From Muricea muricata (lineage: Eukaryota > Cnidaria > Anthozoa > Malacalcyonacea > Plexauridae), in assembly GCA_963855995.1 (NCBI GenBank), contig OY979717.1, positions 27,795,746 through 27,859,745 on the forward strand: a DNA stretch of 64,000 nucleotides, in the 5' to 3' direction. The position numbers were made by a program, and so were the translations under genes. This document shows positions 46,915 through 57,506 of the stretch, in pieces (within the stretch, counting starts at the first letter, position 1; every line of letters starts with the position of its first letter). The notes below the pieces were generated by a model, which was given only the letters and a program-made list of their open reading frames with translations, did no database searches and was not told where the DNA came from.

Positions 46915-47080
46915 ATATTGGAATATCATAATGTCATATTGGAATATCATAATGTCATATTGAAATACCATAATGCCATATTGAAATATCATAATGTCAT
47001 ATTGAAATATCATAATGTCATATTGGAATATCATAATGTCATATTGGAATATCATAATGCTATGATGAAATATCATAATT
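46915..47080. repeat. 21-bp tandem repeats, right arm
   Basis: About seven copies of ATGTCATATTGAAATATCATA with minor changes, inverted relative to the left-arm array and longer than it. Confidence 0.85.
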
Positions 47081-47372
47081 ACAACTGCACACCCAATGCT
47101 GTTTTTGACACAAATAACGCTTCATAGTTTGGTAACTATATTACTGCACTTCGTTCAGTAATCTTCATAGTTTGGTAACTATATTATTGTGATAGTCTGT
47201 GATTTGGATTTACTGCTAATTGCTGTTTGGCGGCTTGGTTCAGGCTCATCCTTTGCAGTAGTTGACTCTGGTGAGAGCTACATGACAGAAAATTATATTA
47301 TATTTCTCTGATAAAGAGTCAACTGAAGGATTTGCATAGAATTTGTATAAAACTCTTCAGACAATAACTTAC

Positions 47373-47435
47373 AAGACCTTCTGGCAATTCATCAAACTGT
47401 TCATCATACTCATTGTTATTGTCTGAACGTTCACC
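47373..47435 (-). pseudogene. acidic 21-codon exon, possible piggyBac transposase piece
   Basis: Bounded by CCTTTCAG and GTAAGT on the minus strand, it encodes G-E-R-S-D-N-N-N-E-Y-D-E-Q-F-D-E-L-P-E-G-L. piggyBac transposases commonly begin with an acidic region, and the position near the right end of a TTAA-flanked insert fits, but no catalytic domain is present to confirm it. Confidence 0.35.
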
Positions 47436-47589
47436 CTGAAAGGGCAACAATATATTACTATACTAACTAACTAAGTCACATTTCTTTCATTGGATTCATT
47501 CAAAACATAGTTGGTAAATAACAGTATATCAATATCACCTAAAAGAAATATATCTCTGAAACTAGGAATAAAAATAAGAGATGCTTACC

Positions 47590-47770
47590 TAATTCAAGTC
47601 CCCATCAAGGAAAACCACTGGTTCTCTTTCATTGCTGGAAGGTTTGTTCTCAAATCAGGCAGTAATATAGACTGATCATACTCATCTTTGACATCAGCAA
47701 CAAATTCATCTGTCCTCTCGCTTTTTTCTACGTCAGAATCGGCTAAAACTAAGTCTAAAACCTCTTACCA
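47590..47770 (-). pseudogene. acidic exon-like segment, possible piggyBac transposase piece
   Basis: On the minus strand V-L-D-L-V-L-A-D-S-D-V-E-K-S-E-R-T-D-E-F-V-A-D-V-K-D-E-Y-D, followed in shifting frames by P-S-S-N-E-R-E-P-V-V-F-L-D-G-D. It ends at a GTAAGC donor-like site with a stop codon just before it. Acidic composition and place suit the N-terminus of a piggyBac-type transposase; evidence is weak. Confidence 0.35.
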
Positions 47771-48609
47771 AATGTACAATTACCGAGCCATATTAAATAT
47801 CACATCAATGACAAAACTCTCCGAAGAAAAAGCAGTTTATTTTCACAAATTCTCGATATATTTTCGCATGTTTGGTATGAGAAGAAAGCAAATTCTTCCC
47901 AGATTGCATTGCAACCGTCGAAACAAATATTAGCCTGCAAAACCCGGCAAAAAACGCGGGGATTCACGATGTGACATCGTGGGGTCGTATACGACCCCAT
48001 CCGTCATTCAAGAGTTAATAAATGCTTTCTATATTTTTTAGATAAATGTGAAAACAATGAAAGAATTAGCAGTTTTAATGAAAAAATACCTAATTTTTTG
48101 AATGTTTGTGGTCCGTATGTCATCATGCGTAGTGTGAACTTTGGAGCGGTAAGAAATACAATTTATTACGCTACATTAAAACTTTTGATGAATATTTATA
48201 AACTATTAAATCTTTGTTTGCAATAAAAACCATTTCGAGCCATGCATTTTTGATTAATTAACATAGCTACGGTCGTATTTTTTACCGGTAAATTATTTTC
48301 ACACTTACAATAAAACTACAGTCTTGCTTTAAAAAAACAAAGAAACGTAAACTTCGAATGAAATTAAAATGTGGAATCATTAAGGCTACTGAATAGTCTG
48401 AATATGGCTACCTTTTATGTAGGTTTTCGTTCTTGTTTCCTTTTGTTGGCGCGTTTTTCGTCGTATCTTCCGTATTTTTGATTTATTTTTATTGTTTTTA
48501 ATGATTTCGGTTTCTTTCCCCACAGATTTCATGACATTTATTTAAAAAAACCCTCGCAATTCAATGACGTGAGCAAAAAGGTCGAACGTCCAAACCAAAC
48601 CAGCACATA

Positions 48610-48660
48610 ATGGCGGATGACTTTCGAATCCCAGAATTAGTAACCCTCGCCCCGGGCTAA
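48610..48660 (+). other. conserved ATGGCGGATGAC mini-frame in the array unit
   Basis: GCACATAATGGCGGATGACT starts a 16-codon frame (M-A-D-D-F-R-I-P-E-L-V-T-L-A-P-G, stop). Identical copies are at 54960, 59300 and 63643. A related copy on the other strand at 51369 (minus) reads M-A-D-D-F-R-I-S-E-L-V-T-L-A-P and stays open longer. The block upstream (CCAAACCAAAC) is conserved as well. This looks like a captured promoter and first exon, or the end of a repeat family; it is unlikely to encode a working protein. Confidence 0.4.
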
Positions 48661-49317
48661 TCTAAATCGACCAGACACCAGTTTAGGCCTAATGACTTTT
48701 ACTTTTATACTAAACATACAAGGCAAAGTTACACGAAACAAGTGTAAAAACATGTTGAAAGCTTGCAATCTAACCTCACGGTTTGGAATTATCCAAACCA
48801 TTATCCTTTCCTCATCCAAGCAACGCAACCCTAGCAATCTATCATTCGCTGCTTTTAACGGGGATTCGCACAACGTCTCCGAGACACACATAGTGGGTAC
48901 TAATTGTCAATCATGTCCCCAGGGTCATTCAGAGAGAGGGAAAGGCCCTGGCACCGGCTGGCTTTTAAGATCGCGAATCGTGCTTTTTGAATACATTAAC
49001 GCGATAACTGAATATGCGAAATATTTTTCCAAAATGACCGATACGTCGAAGTGTTTAGAGAAAAGAGTAAAAGACGTAATGCAGCGCCTTAGTAAGGCGT
49101 TAAGTGTTGGAAATTTTTTTCCTCGCAGATATACGGTTTTGAATAAATCAACTCGGAGCGTTACAAACGATGTTTCCACTTAAAAATCGAATTTTTAACA
49201 AACGTTTTTCCTAAACTTTACTTGTTATAGAAACATACCATCAGTATGAAAAATGTAAATTTACCCAAAAAGGCAGAGCTGTAGACATTCTAAATCCATT
49301 ACTTCTGTGATACTTAC

Positions 49318-49623
49318 GACTTTCGTTCGTAGTTTTACTCTGGCTTGTTCCAAGTGGCCCTGGACCAACGTTGGTATAAGCTCGAATTGAAACAGTATAC
49401 GTTCTTCCCGGTTTCAGTCCGATTATTTCTGTATTGGTAACGTCAGATACATTAAATTTCATATCCTGAGAACAGTCATCAGAGATTGTAGAACCAAGTT
49501 CGTAACATACTTCGTAGTTAATTATCACCCCATTGGAATCATTTAGACTTAACTTCGTCCACGTGATTTGAAATCCAGTCGAGTTAGCCGTAATCTCAAT
49601 AATAGTTGGACCTTTTGCAGGTT
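49318..49623 (-). CDS. FN3 receptor, FN3 exon type B (unit U1)
   Basis: A 306-bp phase 1-1 exon, acceptor TCCTTAG and donor GTAAGT. It begins P-A-K-G-P-T-I-I-E-I-T-A-N-S-T, has W in W-T-K-L-S, then N-G-V-I-I-N-Y-E-V-C-Y-E-L-G and I-S-D-D-C-S-Q, and Y-T-V-S-I-R-A-Y-T-N-V-G-P-G-P-L-G. It differs from the later B copies at several residues (I-I-N, Y-E-L, S-D-D, T-E-I-I-G, K-P-G-R), so it is the most diverged member of the array. Confidence 0.87.
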
Positions 49624-49994
49624 CTAAGGAAATAAAACAAAAATGTACTTATGAAGCAATGACTTGATTTCAAAGCTCACCAAAGATGTATAATAAATGA
49701 GATTGAGATAGCTACAAAAAATGATAAGAAACACTCGCTAAGAGAATGTCGCTAATGATAAATCCTAATGTTTCGTCCTAGTGTGATTTTTAATCACAGT
49801 GCAACACTAGGTCCGGTTGTGCAAAAGGTGGATAAGTTATCCAGCGAATAAGTCCAATGCAAAAGATAAATCTCATTACCAATGGATAGCTATCTGCCGG
49901 ATAAAATCGCGTTGCACGAAGTATGGATACGACTGTGAGTAGCTATCCATCGGATTTTCCTCTTGAGCTCATTGCTACGCGTTGCTGTAAAAAA

Positions 49995-50230
49995 TGACGA
50001 CCAAATCCGTTCTGAAAAATGAGAAAGCGAAGACTACGTCAACCAATTTTTTCTTATTTCGACTCATCAACTGTACGCCCTCGTGTCTCAATTGGAAGAA
50101 CAAAAGTTAGTGGTTATTCGAGATAACTTACCAACACCAAGAAGGCGGATGTTTGGAAATCCATCACGGACAAGGTGAATGCATTAAGAGTTGAAAGAAG
50201 GACAATAGTCGAGGAAATTTCCTAATCTCG
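49995..50230 (+). pseudogene. Myb/SANT-like fragment (Harbinger or NAIF1 type), unit U1
   Basis: In shifting plus frames: R-L-Y-A-L-V-S-Q-L-E-E-Q-K (here with local changes), L-P-T-P-R-R, then A-D-V-W-K-S-I-T-D-K-V-N-A-L-R-V and R-T-I-V-E-E-I-S. The W-K-x-I-T-x-x-V-N-A pattern is that of Myb/SANT-like domains carried by PIF/Harbinger elements and by NAIF1-like proteins. Just to the left (49800-49960) are GGATAAGTTATCC-type inverted motifs and ATAGCTATCC, which may be the end of the same element. Confidence 0.4.
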
Positions 50231-50818
50231 GAAAATTTCTTTTGTAATGGAATCGGAATTATCAACTGTGAACTGTTCATGTAACACGATTTATTGAAAG
50301 ACTCTTTGTCTTCTTCGACACTTTGGAAAACTGTACGTTTTGTGGACCCTCGGACTTCAGGGCACCATGTACAGCAACTTTTCTTAATTAAAAGGAACTT
50401 TGGTGATTTGAGATGTTTCTTAAATGTTTGAATATATGTTAATTATAGATATTCAAGCTATCTCTAACGCCTATTTATATTCGATTTTATGCCATTTTGG
50501 TTTCCACTTTTTTTGGATAAAAAGTCAGGACTCATGTATACATTCTACTATAAGTCACTTATTTTGGATGTAAAGCTAGCCGATGTAGACATTTAACTAG
50601 AAATTATATCCTAAGGATGGTAGCTAGATAGGCGTATATTCGTCACAGCTAATTAACTTTCGCAACAACATGCAGATCAAAATATTAATGCTACTATCCT
50701 TTAAATATGCTCACTTAGAAGCATTAGAACGTATTGTTTATGGACGCAAATATGTTTTCCCGAAAAACCCTACTTTTACGGCACTTCTATACAAATCACT
50801 ATCTCTATGACTACTTAC

Positions 50819-51127
50819 TATCTTGGAACGTTGTTACGTTCCTCCGCCCTCCAGGAGGTCCTGGTCCCACTGAAGTAGATGCTCGGATAGCAACACTATA
50901 GTTAGTAAACTCGTTTAAATCGTCCAGTACTGTGTTTCTGTTATCACCACCATTAACTCTTCGCGTTTTAGCACAAATGGCATCTGCAGATGTTTGAACT
51001 TTATAACACACCAAATAGTACGTTATGTTTCCATTAGTTTCATTTTCGGGCACCTTCTTCCATAAAACCTCGATGGATTTTGAACTTGTGGCGTTAATAT
51101 TCACAATTTCTGGTCCTGAGGTAGGAG
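50819..51127 (-). CDS. FN3 receptor, FN3 exon type A (unit U2)
   Basis: A 309-bp phase 1-1 exon. Same layout as the other A exons. Differences from the U1 and U4 copies include I-T-Y-Y for I-T-H-Y, R-R-V-N-G-G-D for R-R-I-N-G-S-D, A-S-T for A-A-T and R-R-N-V-T-T for R-K-N-E-T-T. These are amino-acid changes in loops and strands that leave the core W and the two cysteines. Intact splice sites. Confidence 0.87.
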
Positions 51128-51280
51128 CTAAAAAAAGAAAAATTGTTTTGTAATTATCTCAGTGCACTTACCTCACAAACTCACTGTGTTATTACAACTG
51201 GCTGTTACTTATTGCACCCAGCTCTTCTGGGCAAAAGAAAGCTCATCTTGTTGTTGAAGGTCTGAGTGTCATACTGAAGA

Positions 51281-51845
51281 TAAACCCCGAGCCATCGGCG
51301 CGAAGCTCGCTCCAGGCGTAAGCTCGGGGCGAGGGTTACTAATTCTGAGATGCGGAAGTCATCCGCCATTATGTGTCAGTTTGGTTTGGACGCTCCACCT
51401 TTTAGCTAACGTCATTCAATTCCGAGATGGACTGGTGACTAGGAACGTCGTGACTGGCTGAATTGATATGTTTTGTTTTTGTATTAGTCACGACACGAAA
51501 TTTAACTGTGATTGTTTTGCATTTTGCAAATTTCTTTTTATCCATCTGGAAAGCAATTTTTAAACAATTTAAAATTACTGTAAAACACAAATTATGTGAG
51601 AAAAGTGTTACGATGGATCTAGTTGCGGAAGAGAATCAAGAAGAATGCGTGGGAATACAAGATCAAGCAAGTGGAGAGGTACAGGTATCAATGGAGGCAG
51701 AGATAAGTCATTCAATGACTGTCATTGTCATTTATTACCCAAACTTAGGGCTGGACTAAAAGGATGCATCTTGTGACGAATTAACTTTTACTTTTGTAAA
51801 GCAGGAAAAATTGAAACGGCGAGGGGTTTCTGCATGTAATGTATT
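51281..51845. mobile_element. inserted repeat in U2, related to a block in other units
   Basis: The U2 intron continues ...TACTGAAGATA, then about 565 bases absent from the same place in the other units, then AGTTTACTGGTGTAG. The inserted piece is an inverted, shorter relative of the block that in other units runs from GCAAAACCCCTCGCC (for example 54266) to TAGTAACCCTCGCCCCGGGC (for example 55009). It therefore looks like a mobile family present twice in the array in opposite orientation. It includes an open frame from 51613 (M-D-L-V-A-E-E-N-Q-E-E-C-V-G) of unknown meaning. Confidence 0.5.
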
Positions 51846-52074
51846 AATTTTCTAGTCTCTAAAGTTTACTGGTGTAGCATTTTTCTGACCTGTCGAATAT
51901 TTCGGGTATAACGTGGCTGGATACGGCAGTTTACCCAGTTAATTTTACCAAACGTTTTTTCTCAACTTTACTTGAAAAAAACATATATCTGCAATTTTGT
52001 GAAAACCAAATGTAAATTTACTTAAAAAGGCAGAGCCGTAGACATTCTAAATCCATTATTTATTTGATACTTAC

Positions 52075-52380
52075 GACTTTCGTTCGTGGTTTCACTTTTG
52101 TTTGTTCCAAGTGGCCCTGGACCAACTTTGGTATAAGCTCGAACAGAAACAGTATACGTTCTTGCCGGTTTCAGTCCGGTTATTTCTGTATTGGTAACGT
52201 CAGATACATTAAATTTCATATCCTGAGAACAGTCATGAGAGATTGTAGAACCAAGTTGGTAACATACTTCGTAGTTAAGTATCACCCCATTAGAATCATT
52301 TAGACTTAGCTTCGTCCACCAGATTTGAAATGCAGTCGAGTTGGCCGTAATCTGAATAATAGTTGGACCTTTTGCAGGCT
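52075..52380 (-). CDS. FN3 receptor, FN3 exon type B (unit U2)
   Basis: A 306-bp phase 1-1 exon with intact acceptor CCTTAG and donor GTAAGT. W in W-W-T-K-L, N-G-V-I-L-N-Y-E-V-C-Y-Q-L-G, I-S-H-D-C-S-Q, and Y-T-V-S-V-R-A-Y-T-K-V-G-P-G-P-L-G. It differs from the B exons of the near-identical copies at S-V-R, T-K-V and T-N-K-S-E. It now lies next to another B exon (55671) because the A exon between them was deleted. Confidence 0.87.
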
Positions 52381-52589
52381 CTAAGGAAATAAAACAAAAA
52401 TGTACTTAAGAAGCAATGACTTGATTTAAAAGCTCACCAAAGATGTATAATAAATTACAGTGAGATAGCTACAAAAATTGATAGTAAAACACTCGCTAAG
52501 GGAATGCGTCGCACAAAGTATGGATAGCACTGTGAGTAGCTATCCGTTGGATTATTCCTCTTGAACTCATTGCTGCGCGTTGCTATAAA

Positions 52590-52960
52590 AAATGAAGACC
52601 AAATTCGTCCTGAAGTATTTTCCTAAAAAAATGAGAAAGCGAAGACTACGTCAACCAAATTTTTCTCATTTCGGCTCATCGACTGCACGCCCTCGTGTCT
52701 AATTGGAAGAACAAAAGTTAGTAGTTATACAAGATAATTTACGAACACCAAGAGGGCTGATGTTTGGAAATCCATCACGGACAAGGTGAATGCATTAAGA
52801 GTTCCGAGGAGGACAACAGTGAGGAAATTTCCTAACCTCAGAAAATTTGTGTTGCAATGGAATCGGAATTATCAACCGTGGACTGTTCATGCAACACGAT
52901 TTAATAAAAGACTTTTGTCTTCTTTGACACTTTGGGGACCGTCGGAATTCAGGGCACCAT
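52590..52960 (+). pseudogene. Myb/SANT-like fragment, unit U2
   Basis: A further decayed copy: K-M-R-K-R-R-L-R-Q-P, then L-E-E-Q-K-L-V-V-I-Q-D-N-L, then A-D-V-W-K-S-I-T-D-K-V-N-A-L-R-V-P-R-R-T-T-V-R-K-F-P-N-L in a different frame. It has a base deletion in the V-S-N region. Confidence 0.4.
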
Positions 52961-53280
52961 ATACAGCTAGTGTTCTTAATTTAAAGGAATTTTAGTGATT
53001 TGAGATATTTCTTAAATGTTTGAATATATGTTAATTTTAGATATTCAAGCTATCGCCAACACCTATTTATATTCGATTTTATACCATTTTGGTTTCCACT
53101 TTTTTTTTGAAAAAAAGTTAAGACGCATATATACTTTGTACTATAAGTATCTTATGTTGGATAAAAACCCGATGCAAACATTCAACTAGAAATTAAATCC
53201 TAAGGATGGTAGCTAGATAGGTGCATATTCATCACAGCCAATTAACTCCCGCAACAACAACATGCAGATCAAAATATTAA

Positions 53281-53310
53281 TGCTACTATCCTAATGCTAC
53301 TATCGTAAAA
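53281..53310. other. deletion scar where an A exon was lost
   Basis: Intact units read AATGCTACTATCCTTTAAAT and continue through the A exon to AAAACTATCGTACTAAGGGC. Here the text is AATGCTACTATCCTAATGCT followed by ACTATCGTAAAAAGGGC. The A exon and its flanks are gone. The junction lies at the shared CTATC, with TAATGCTACTATC duplicated. This is the pattern of end joining with microhomology and templated filler. Confidence 0.85.
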
Positions 53311-54959
53311 AGGGCATAAACCTGGTGCGTTTTTCGGGTTTGCTGCGCAAAGGTGACTTATTTAATACTTGCTTTCACGTAGGACTGATTAAACCTCTTT
53401 AATTTTTTTTCCCAAATTCCTTCCACAGTTTTCTTTAGTCTTTTTGCAATTTACCTTAATGATAAATTAATGAACGTGAAATTTGCGACGACCATGTAAA
53501 AAAACACCACCAATGTAACCAGTATTATAAGTTGTTTTTTGATCTATACTTTTGCCATTTGAAAAAAGATACACATGTCTATAGCATAAGCTCATTCGCT
53601 TTAACTTTTGAAAAAACTCGCCTTCTGTTTTGCGACAAACATCGCTCATGCCAAGAAAAAGTCGTTATGCAAGAAGAACTCTCGATCGAGAACATTTGTA
53701 CATTCGCTAGAATTTTTTGCGGCAACTTTCACCAAATGCATCCCAAACTTATATCCTATGACCTAGCATAGCAAAAAGAGTTAGTATTTTCCGGCGAAAT
53801 GACGTATCATAAGCGCGCGCTCTAAAGGCTGCTGCTAGTTTCTCATATCTCTGAGGATGGTTCTGAGATAGAATTTATACAAGAAGGTTCAGTTTATATT
53901 AGTGCAAATCACGTTAGCGTAATTTTTTTCAGCTTTTCACGATATTACTTATAAAATATGCACGAGGAATGATACCGTCTCGAAAACCAAAAGACGTACA
54001 TAAATAGGCGCAGCGCTTCACAACTGTTTCGCTACACAACCAATCATACACTAATGACGTCATACGGCAGTCCCCAGAGCACACACTTATGATATGTCAT
54101 TTTGGCGGAAAATACTCATTCACTCATTTTTTATGATATGCTATAATTTACCCAAATTTACCTACTGTTGTGAAGTCTGGATGCATTTGGTGAAAGTCGC
54201 TGCACAAGCTTCACAACATACCAGTTAGAATTATGGCAAATGTTCTTGAAATATATGCATGCATGCAAAACCCCTCGCCTTAATATATCAAAGATGCAAC
54301 TATATTTTCGGAACATGAAGTATTCTTAGGATTGTTGTCATAGCAACATGCCGATTCGGCAGTTGATAATAAATGCATTCTATATTTTTTTAATAACTGT
54401 GAAAACAATGAAAGAATTAGCAGTTTTAATTAAAAAATACCTAATTTTTTAAATGTTGGTGGTCCGTATGTCGTCATGCGTAGTGTGAACTTTGGAACGG
54501 TATGAAATACAATTTATTAAGCTACATTAAAACTTTTGATGAATATTTATAAACTATTAAATTTTTTTTGCAATAAAAACCATTTCAAGCCATGCATTTT
54601 TGATTAATTAACATAGCTACAGTCGTATTTTTTACCTGTAAATTATTTTCACACTTACAATAAAACTACAGCCTTGCTTTAAAAAAACAAAGAAACGTAA
54701 ACTTCGAATGAAATTAAAATGTGGAATCATTAAGGCTACTGAATAGTCTGAATATGGCTACCTTTTATGTACGTTTTCGTTCTTGTTTCCTTTTGTTGGC
54801 GCGTTTTTCGTCGTCTTTTCCGTATTTTTGATTTATTTTTATTGTTTTTAATGATTTCGATTTGTTTCCCCACAGATTTCATGACATTTATTTAAAAAAA
54901 CCCTCGCAATTCAATGACGTGAGCAAAAAGGTCGAACGTCCAAACCAAACCAGCACATA

Positions 54960-55010
54960 ATGGCGGATGACTTTCGAATCCCAGAATTAGTAACCCTCGC
55001 CCCGGGCTAA
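54960..55010 (+). other. conserved ATGGCGGATGAC mini-frame, copy I
   Basis: Identical to the mini-frame at 48610. The downstream longer open frame (55106-55537 plus, and mirrored ones on minus) is also kept in all copies, but copies are too young for this to imply selection. Confidence 0.4.
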
Positions 55011-55670
55011 TCTAAATCGACCAGACACCAGTTTAGGCCTAATGACTTTACAAATACTATATACTAAACATACAAGGCAAAGTTACACGAAACAAGTGTA
55101 AAAACATGTTGAAAGCTTGCAATCTAACCTCACGGTTTGGAATTATCCAAACCATTATCCTTTCCTCAACCAAGCAACGCAACCCTAGCAATCTATCATT
55201 CGCTGCTTTTAATGGGGATTCGCACAACGTCTCCGAGACACACATAGTGGGTACTAATTGTCAATCACGTTCCCAGGGTCATTCAGAGAGAGGGAAAAGC
55301 CCTGGCACCGGCTGGCTTTTAAGATCGCGAATCGTGCTTTTTGAATACATTAACGCGATAACTGAATATGCGAAATATTTTTCCAAAATGACCGATACGT
55401 CGAAGTGTTTAGAAAAAAGAGTAAAAGACGTAATGCAGCGCCTTAGTAAGGCGTTAAATGTTGGAAATTTTTTTCCTCGCAGATATACGGTTTTGAATAA
55501 ATCAACTCGGAGCGTTACAAACGATGTTTCCACTTAAAAATCGAATTTTTAACAAACGTTTTTCCTAAACTTTACTTGTTATAGAAACATACATCAGTAT
55601 GAAAAATGTAAATTTACCGAAAAACGCAGAGCTGTAGACATTCTAAATCCATTTTTTCTGTGATACTTAC

Positions 55671-55976
55671 GACTTTCGTTCGTAGTTTTACTCTGGCTTG
55701 TTCCAAGTGGCCCTGGACCAACGTTGGTATAAGCTCGAATTGAAACAGTATACGTTCTTGCCGGTTTCAGTCCGGTTATTTCTGTATTGGTAACGTCAGA
55801 TACATTAAATTTCATATCCTGAGAACAGTCATGAGAGATTGTAGAACCAAGTTGGTAACATACTTCGTAGTTAAGTATCACCCCATTAGAATCATTTAGA
55901 CTTAGCTTCGTCCACCAGATTTGAAATGCAGTCGAGTTGGCCGTAATCTGAATAATAGTTGGACCTTTTGCAGGCT
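55671..55976 (-). CDS. FN3 receptor, FN3 exon type B (copy I)
   Basis: A 306-bp phase 1-1 exon with intact splice sites. N-G-V-I-L-N-Y-E-V-C-Y-Q-L-G, I-S-H-D-C-S-Q-D-M-K-F-N-V-S-D-V, G-L-K-P-A-R-T-Y-T-V-S-I-R-A-Y-T-N-V-G. It carries sequons N-S-T, N-D-S and N-V-S. The exon protein is identical to that of the B exon at 60011. In the spliced message it would follow the A exon at 57198. Confidence 0.88.
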
Positions 55977-56369
55977 CTAAGGAAATAAAACAAAAATGTA
56001 CTTAAGAAGCAATGACTTGATTTAAAAGCTCACCAAAGATGTATAATAAATTACAGTGAGATAGTTACAAAAAATGATAAGAAACACTCGCTAAGGGAAT
56101 GTCTCTCGATGACGATTGGTCAGTTATTCTACAATAAATCCTAAACAACAGAGTGTAGTTTTTTAATCACTGTGCAACACCAGGTCTGCTTATGCGAAAT
56201 GTAGATGAGTTATCCGGATCCAGGGAATAAGTCCTATCCAAAAGATAAATCTCTTATCCAATGAGTAGCTATCCGCCGGATAAAAATGCGTCGCACGAAG
56301 TATGGATAGCACTGTGAGTAGCTATCCGTTGGATTATTCCTCTTTAGCTCATTGCTGCGCGTTGCTATC

Positions 56370-56660
56370 AAAAATGACGACCAAATTCGTCCTGAAATAT
56401 TTTCCTAAAAAAATGAGAAAGCGAAGACTACGTCAACCAATTTTTCTCATTTCGGCTCATCGACTGTACGCCCTCGTGTCTCAATTGGAAGAACAAAAGT
56501 TAGTGGTTATACGAGATAATTTACCAACACCAAGAAGGCTGATGTTTGGAAATCCATCACGAACAAGGTGAATGCATTAAGAGTTGCGAGAGGGACAACA
56601 GTGAGGAAATTTCCTAACCACGAAAAATTTGTGTTGTAATGGAATCGGAATTATCAACCG
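56370..56660 (+). pseudogene. Myb/SANT-like fragment, copy I
   Basis: M-R-K-R-R-L-R-Q-P-I-F, R-L-Y-A-L-V-S-Q-L-E-E-Q-K-L-V-V-I-R-D-N-L-P-T-P-R-R, then after a frameshift A-D-V-W-K-S-I-T-(N/D)-K-V-N-A-L. Upstream at 56170-56300 are TATCCGGAT and ATCCGCCGGATAA motifs, probably its element end. Same fragment as in copy II. Confidence 0.42.
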
Positions 56661-57197
56661 TGGACTGTTCATGCAACACGATTTATTAAAAGAGTTTTGT
56701 CTTCTTTGACACTTTGGGGACCCTTGGACTTCAGGGCACCATATACAGCTAGTGTTCTTAATTTAAAGGAATTTTAGTGATTTGAGATATTTCTTAAATG
56801 TTTGAACATATGTTAATTTTAGATATTCAAGCTATCGCCAACACCTATTTATATTCGATTTTATACCATTTTGGTTTCCACTTTTTTTTTGAAAAAAAGT
56901 TAAGACGCATGTATACTTTGTACCATAAGTATCTTATGTTGGATAAAAAGCCGATGCAAACATGCATTCAACTAGAAATTAAATCCTAAGGATGGTAGCT
57001 AGATAGGTGCATATTCATTACAGCCAATTAACTCCCGCAACAACAACATGCAGAACAAAATATTAATGCTACTATCCTTTAAATATGCTCACTTAGAAGC
57101 ATTAGAATGTATTGTTTATGGACGCAAATATGTCTTCCTGAAATTCCCCACTTCAAAGGCACTTCTTCGTACAAATTACTATTTCATGATTACTTAC

Positions 57198-57506
57198 TAT
57201 CTTGGAACGTTGTTTCGTTCTTCCGCCCTCCAGGAGGTCCTGGTCCCACTGAAGTAGCTGCTCGGATAGCAACACTATAGTTAGTAAACTCGTTCAAATC
57301 GTCCAGTACTGTGTTTCTGTTATCACTACCATTAATTCTTCGTGTTTTTGCACAAATGGCATCTGCAGATGTTTGAACTTTATAACACACCAAATAGTGC
57401 GTTATGTTTCCATTAGTTTCATTTTCGGGCACCTTCTTCCATAAAACCTCGATGGATTTTGAACTTGTGGCGTTAATATTCACGATTTCTGGTCCTGAGG
57501 TCGGAA
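57198..57506 (-). CDS. FN3 receptor, FN3 exon type A (copy I)
   Basis: A 309-bp phase 1-1 exon with acceptor TTTTTAG and donor GTAAGT. From M-N-I-N on, its protein equals that of the exon at 42253. It differs from the copy at 61541 by two residues (I-C-A-K versus I-C-E-K, A-A-T-S versus A-A-T-L). Confidence 0.88.

Larger units (their letters stand above)
44291..47125. mobile_element. 2.8-kb palindromic foldback element
   Basis: Left arm 44291-45613 and right arm 45661-47125 are inverted copies of one another around a 47-bp spacer (45614-45660). Both arms start ATGAAGCGTTATTTGTGTCA, then carry 21-bp repeats, 26-bp repeats, and one copy of the same gene pointing towards the centre. The arms differ mainly in repeat number and scattered point changes. 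The flanks GGTTTGGT (44283-44290) and AGTTTGGT (47126-47133) may be a target duplication of 7-8 bp. Foldback (Galileo/FB-type) elements are known to have long inverted repeats with internal tandem repeats; arms that contain a gene are unusual. Confidence 0.85.
43765..48014 (-). mobile_element. piggyBac-like insertion, 4.25 kb, TTAA duplicated
   Basis: TTAA at 43761-43764 and 48015-48018 bracket the insert. The ends share CTCTTAAAT / CTCTTGAAT as short inverted repeats. The other array units continue across the site without it (GGCAGTTGATAATAAATGC at about 54360), so the empty site is preserved. Near the right end are two palindromes, CACGATGTGACATCGTG (47965-47981) and TGGGGTCGTATACGACCCCA (47980-47999). 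Acidic exon-like segments on the minus strand near this end would suit a piggyBac transposase N-terminus. The transposase core is absent; the middle is occupied by a foldback element. Confidence 0.75.

Noticed and set aside
46840..47127. Long repetitive frames on both strands over the foldback arm
   Set aside because: Produced by 21-bp repeats, a multiple of three; not a gene.
55106..55537. 143-codon plus-strand frame kept in all array copies (also 48692-49183 and 59446-59877)
   Set aside because: Conserved only because the whole unit is recently duplicated. No domain, no codon-level signal, and equally long minus-strand frames overlap it.
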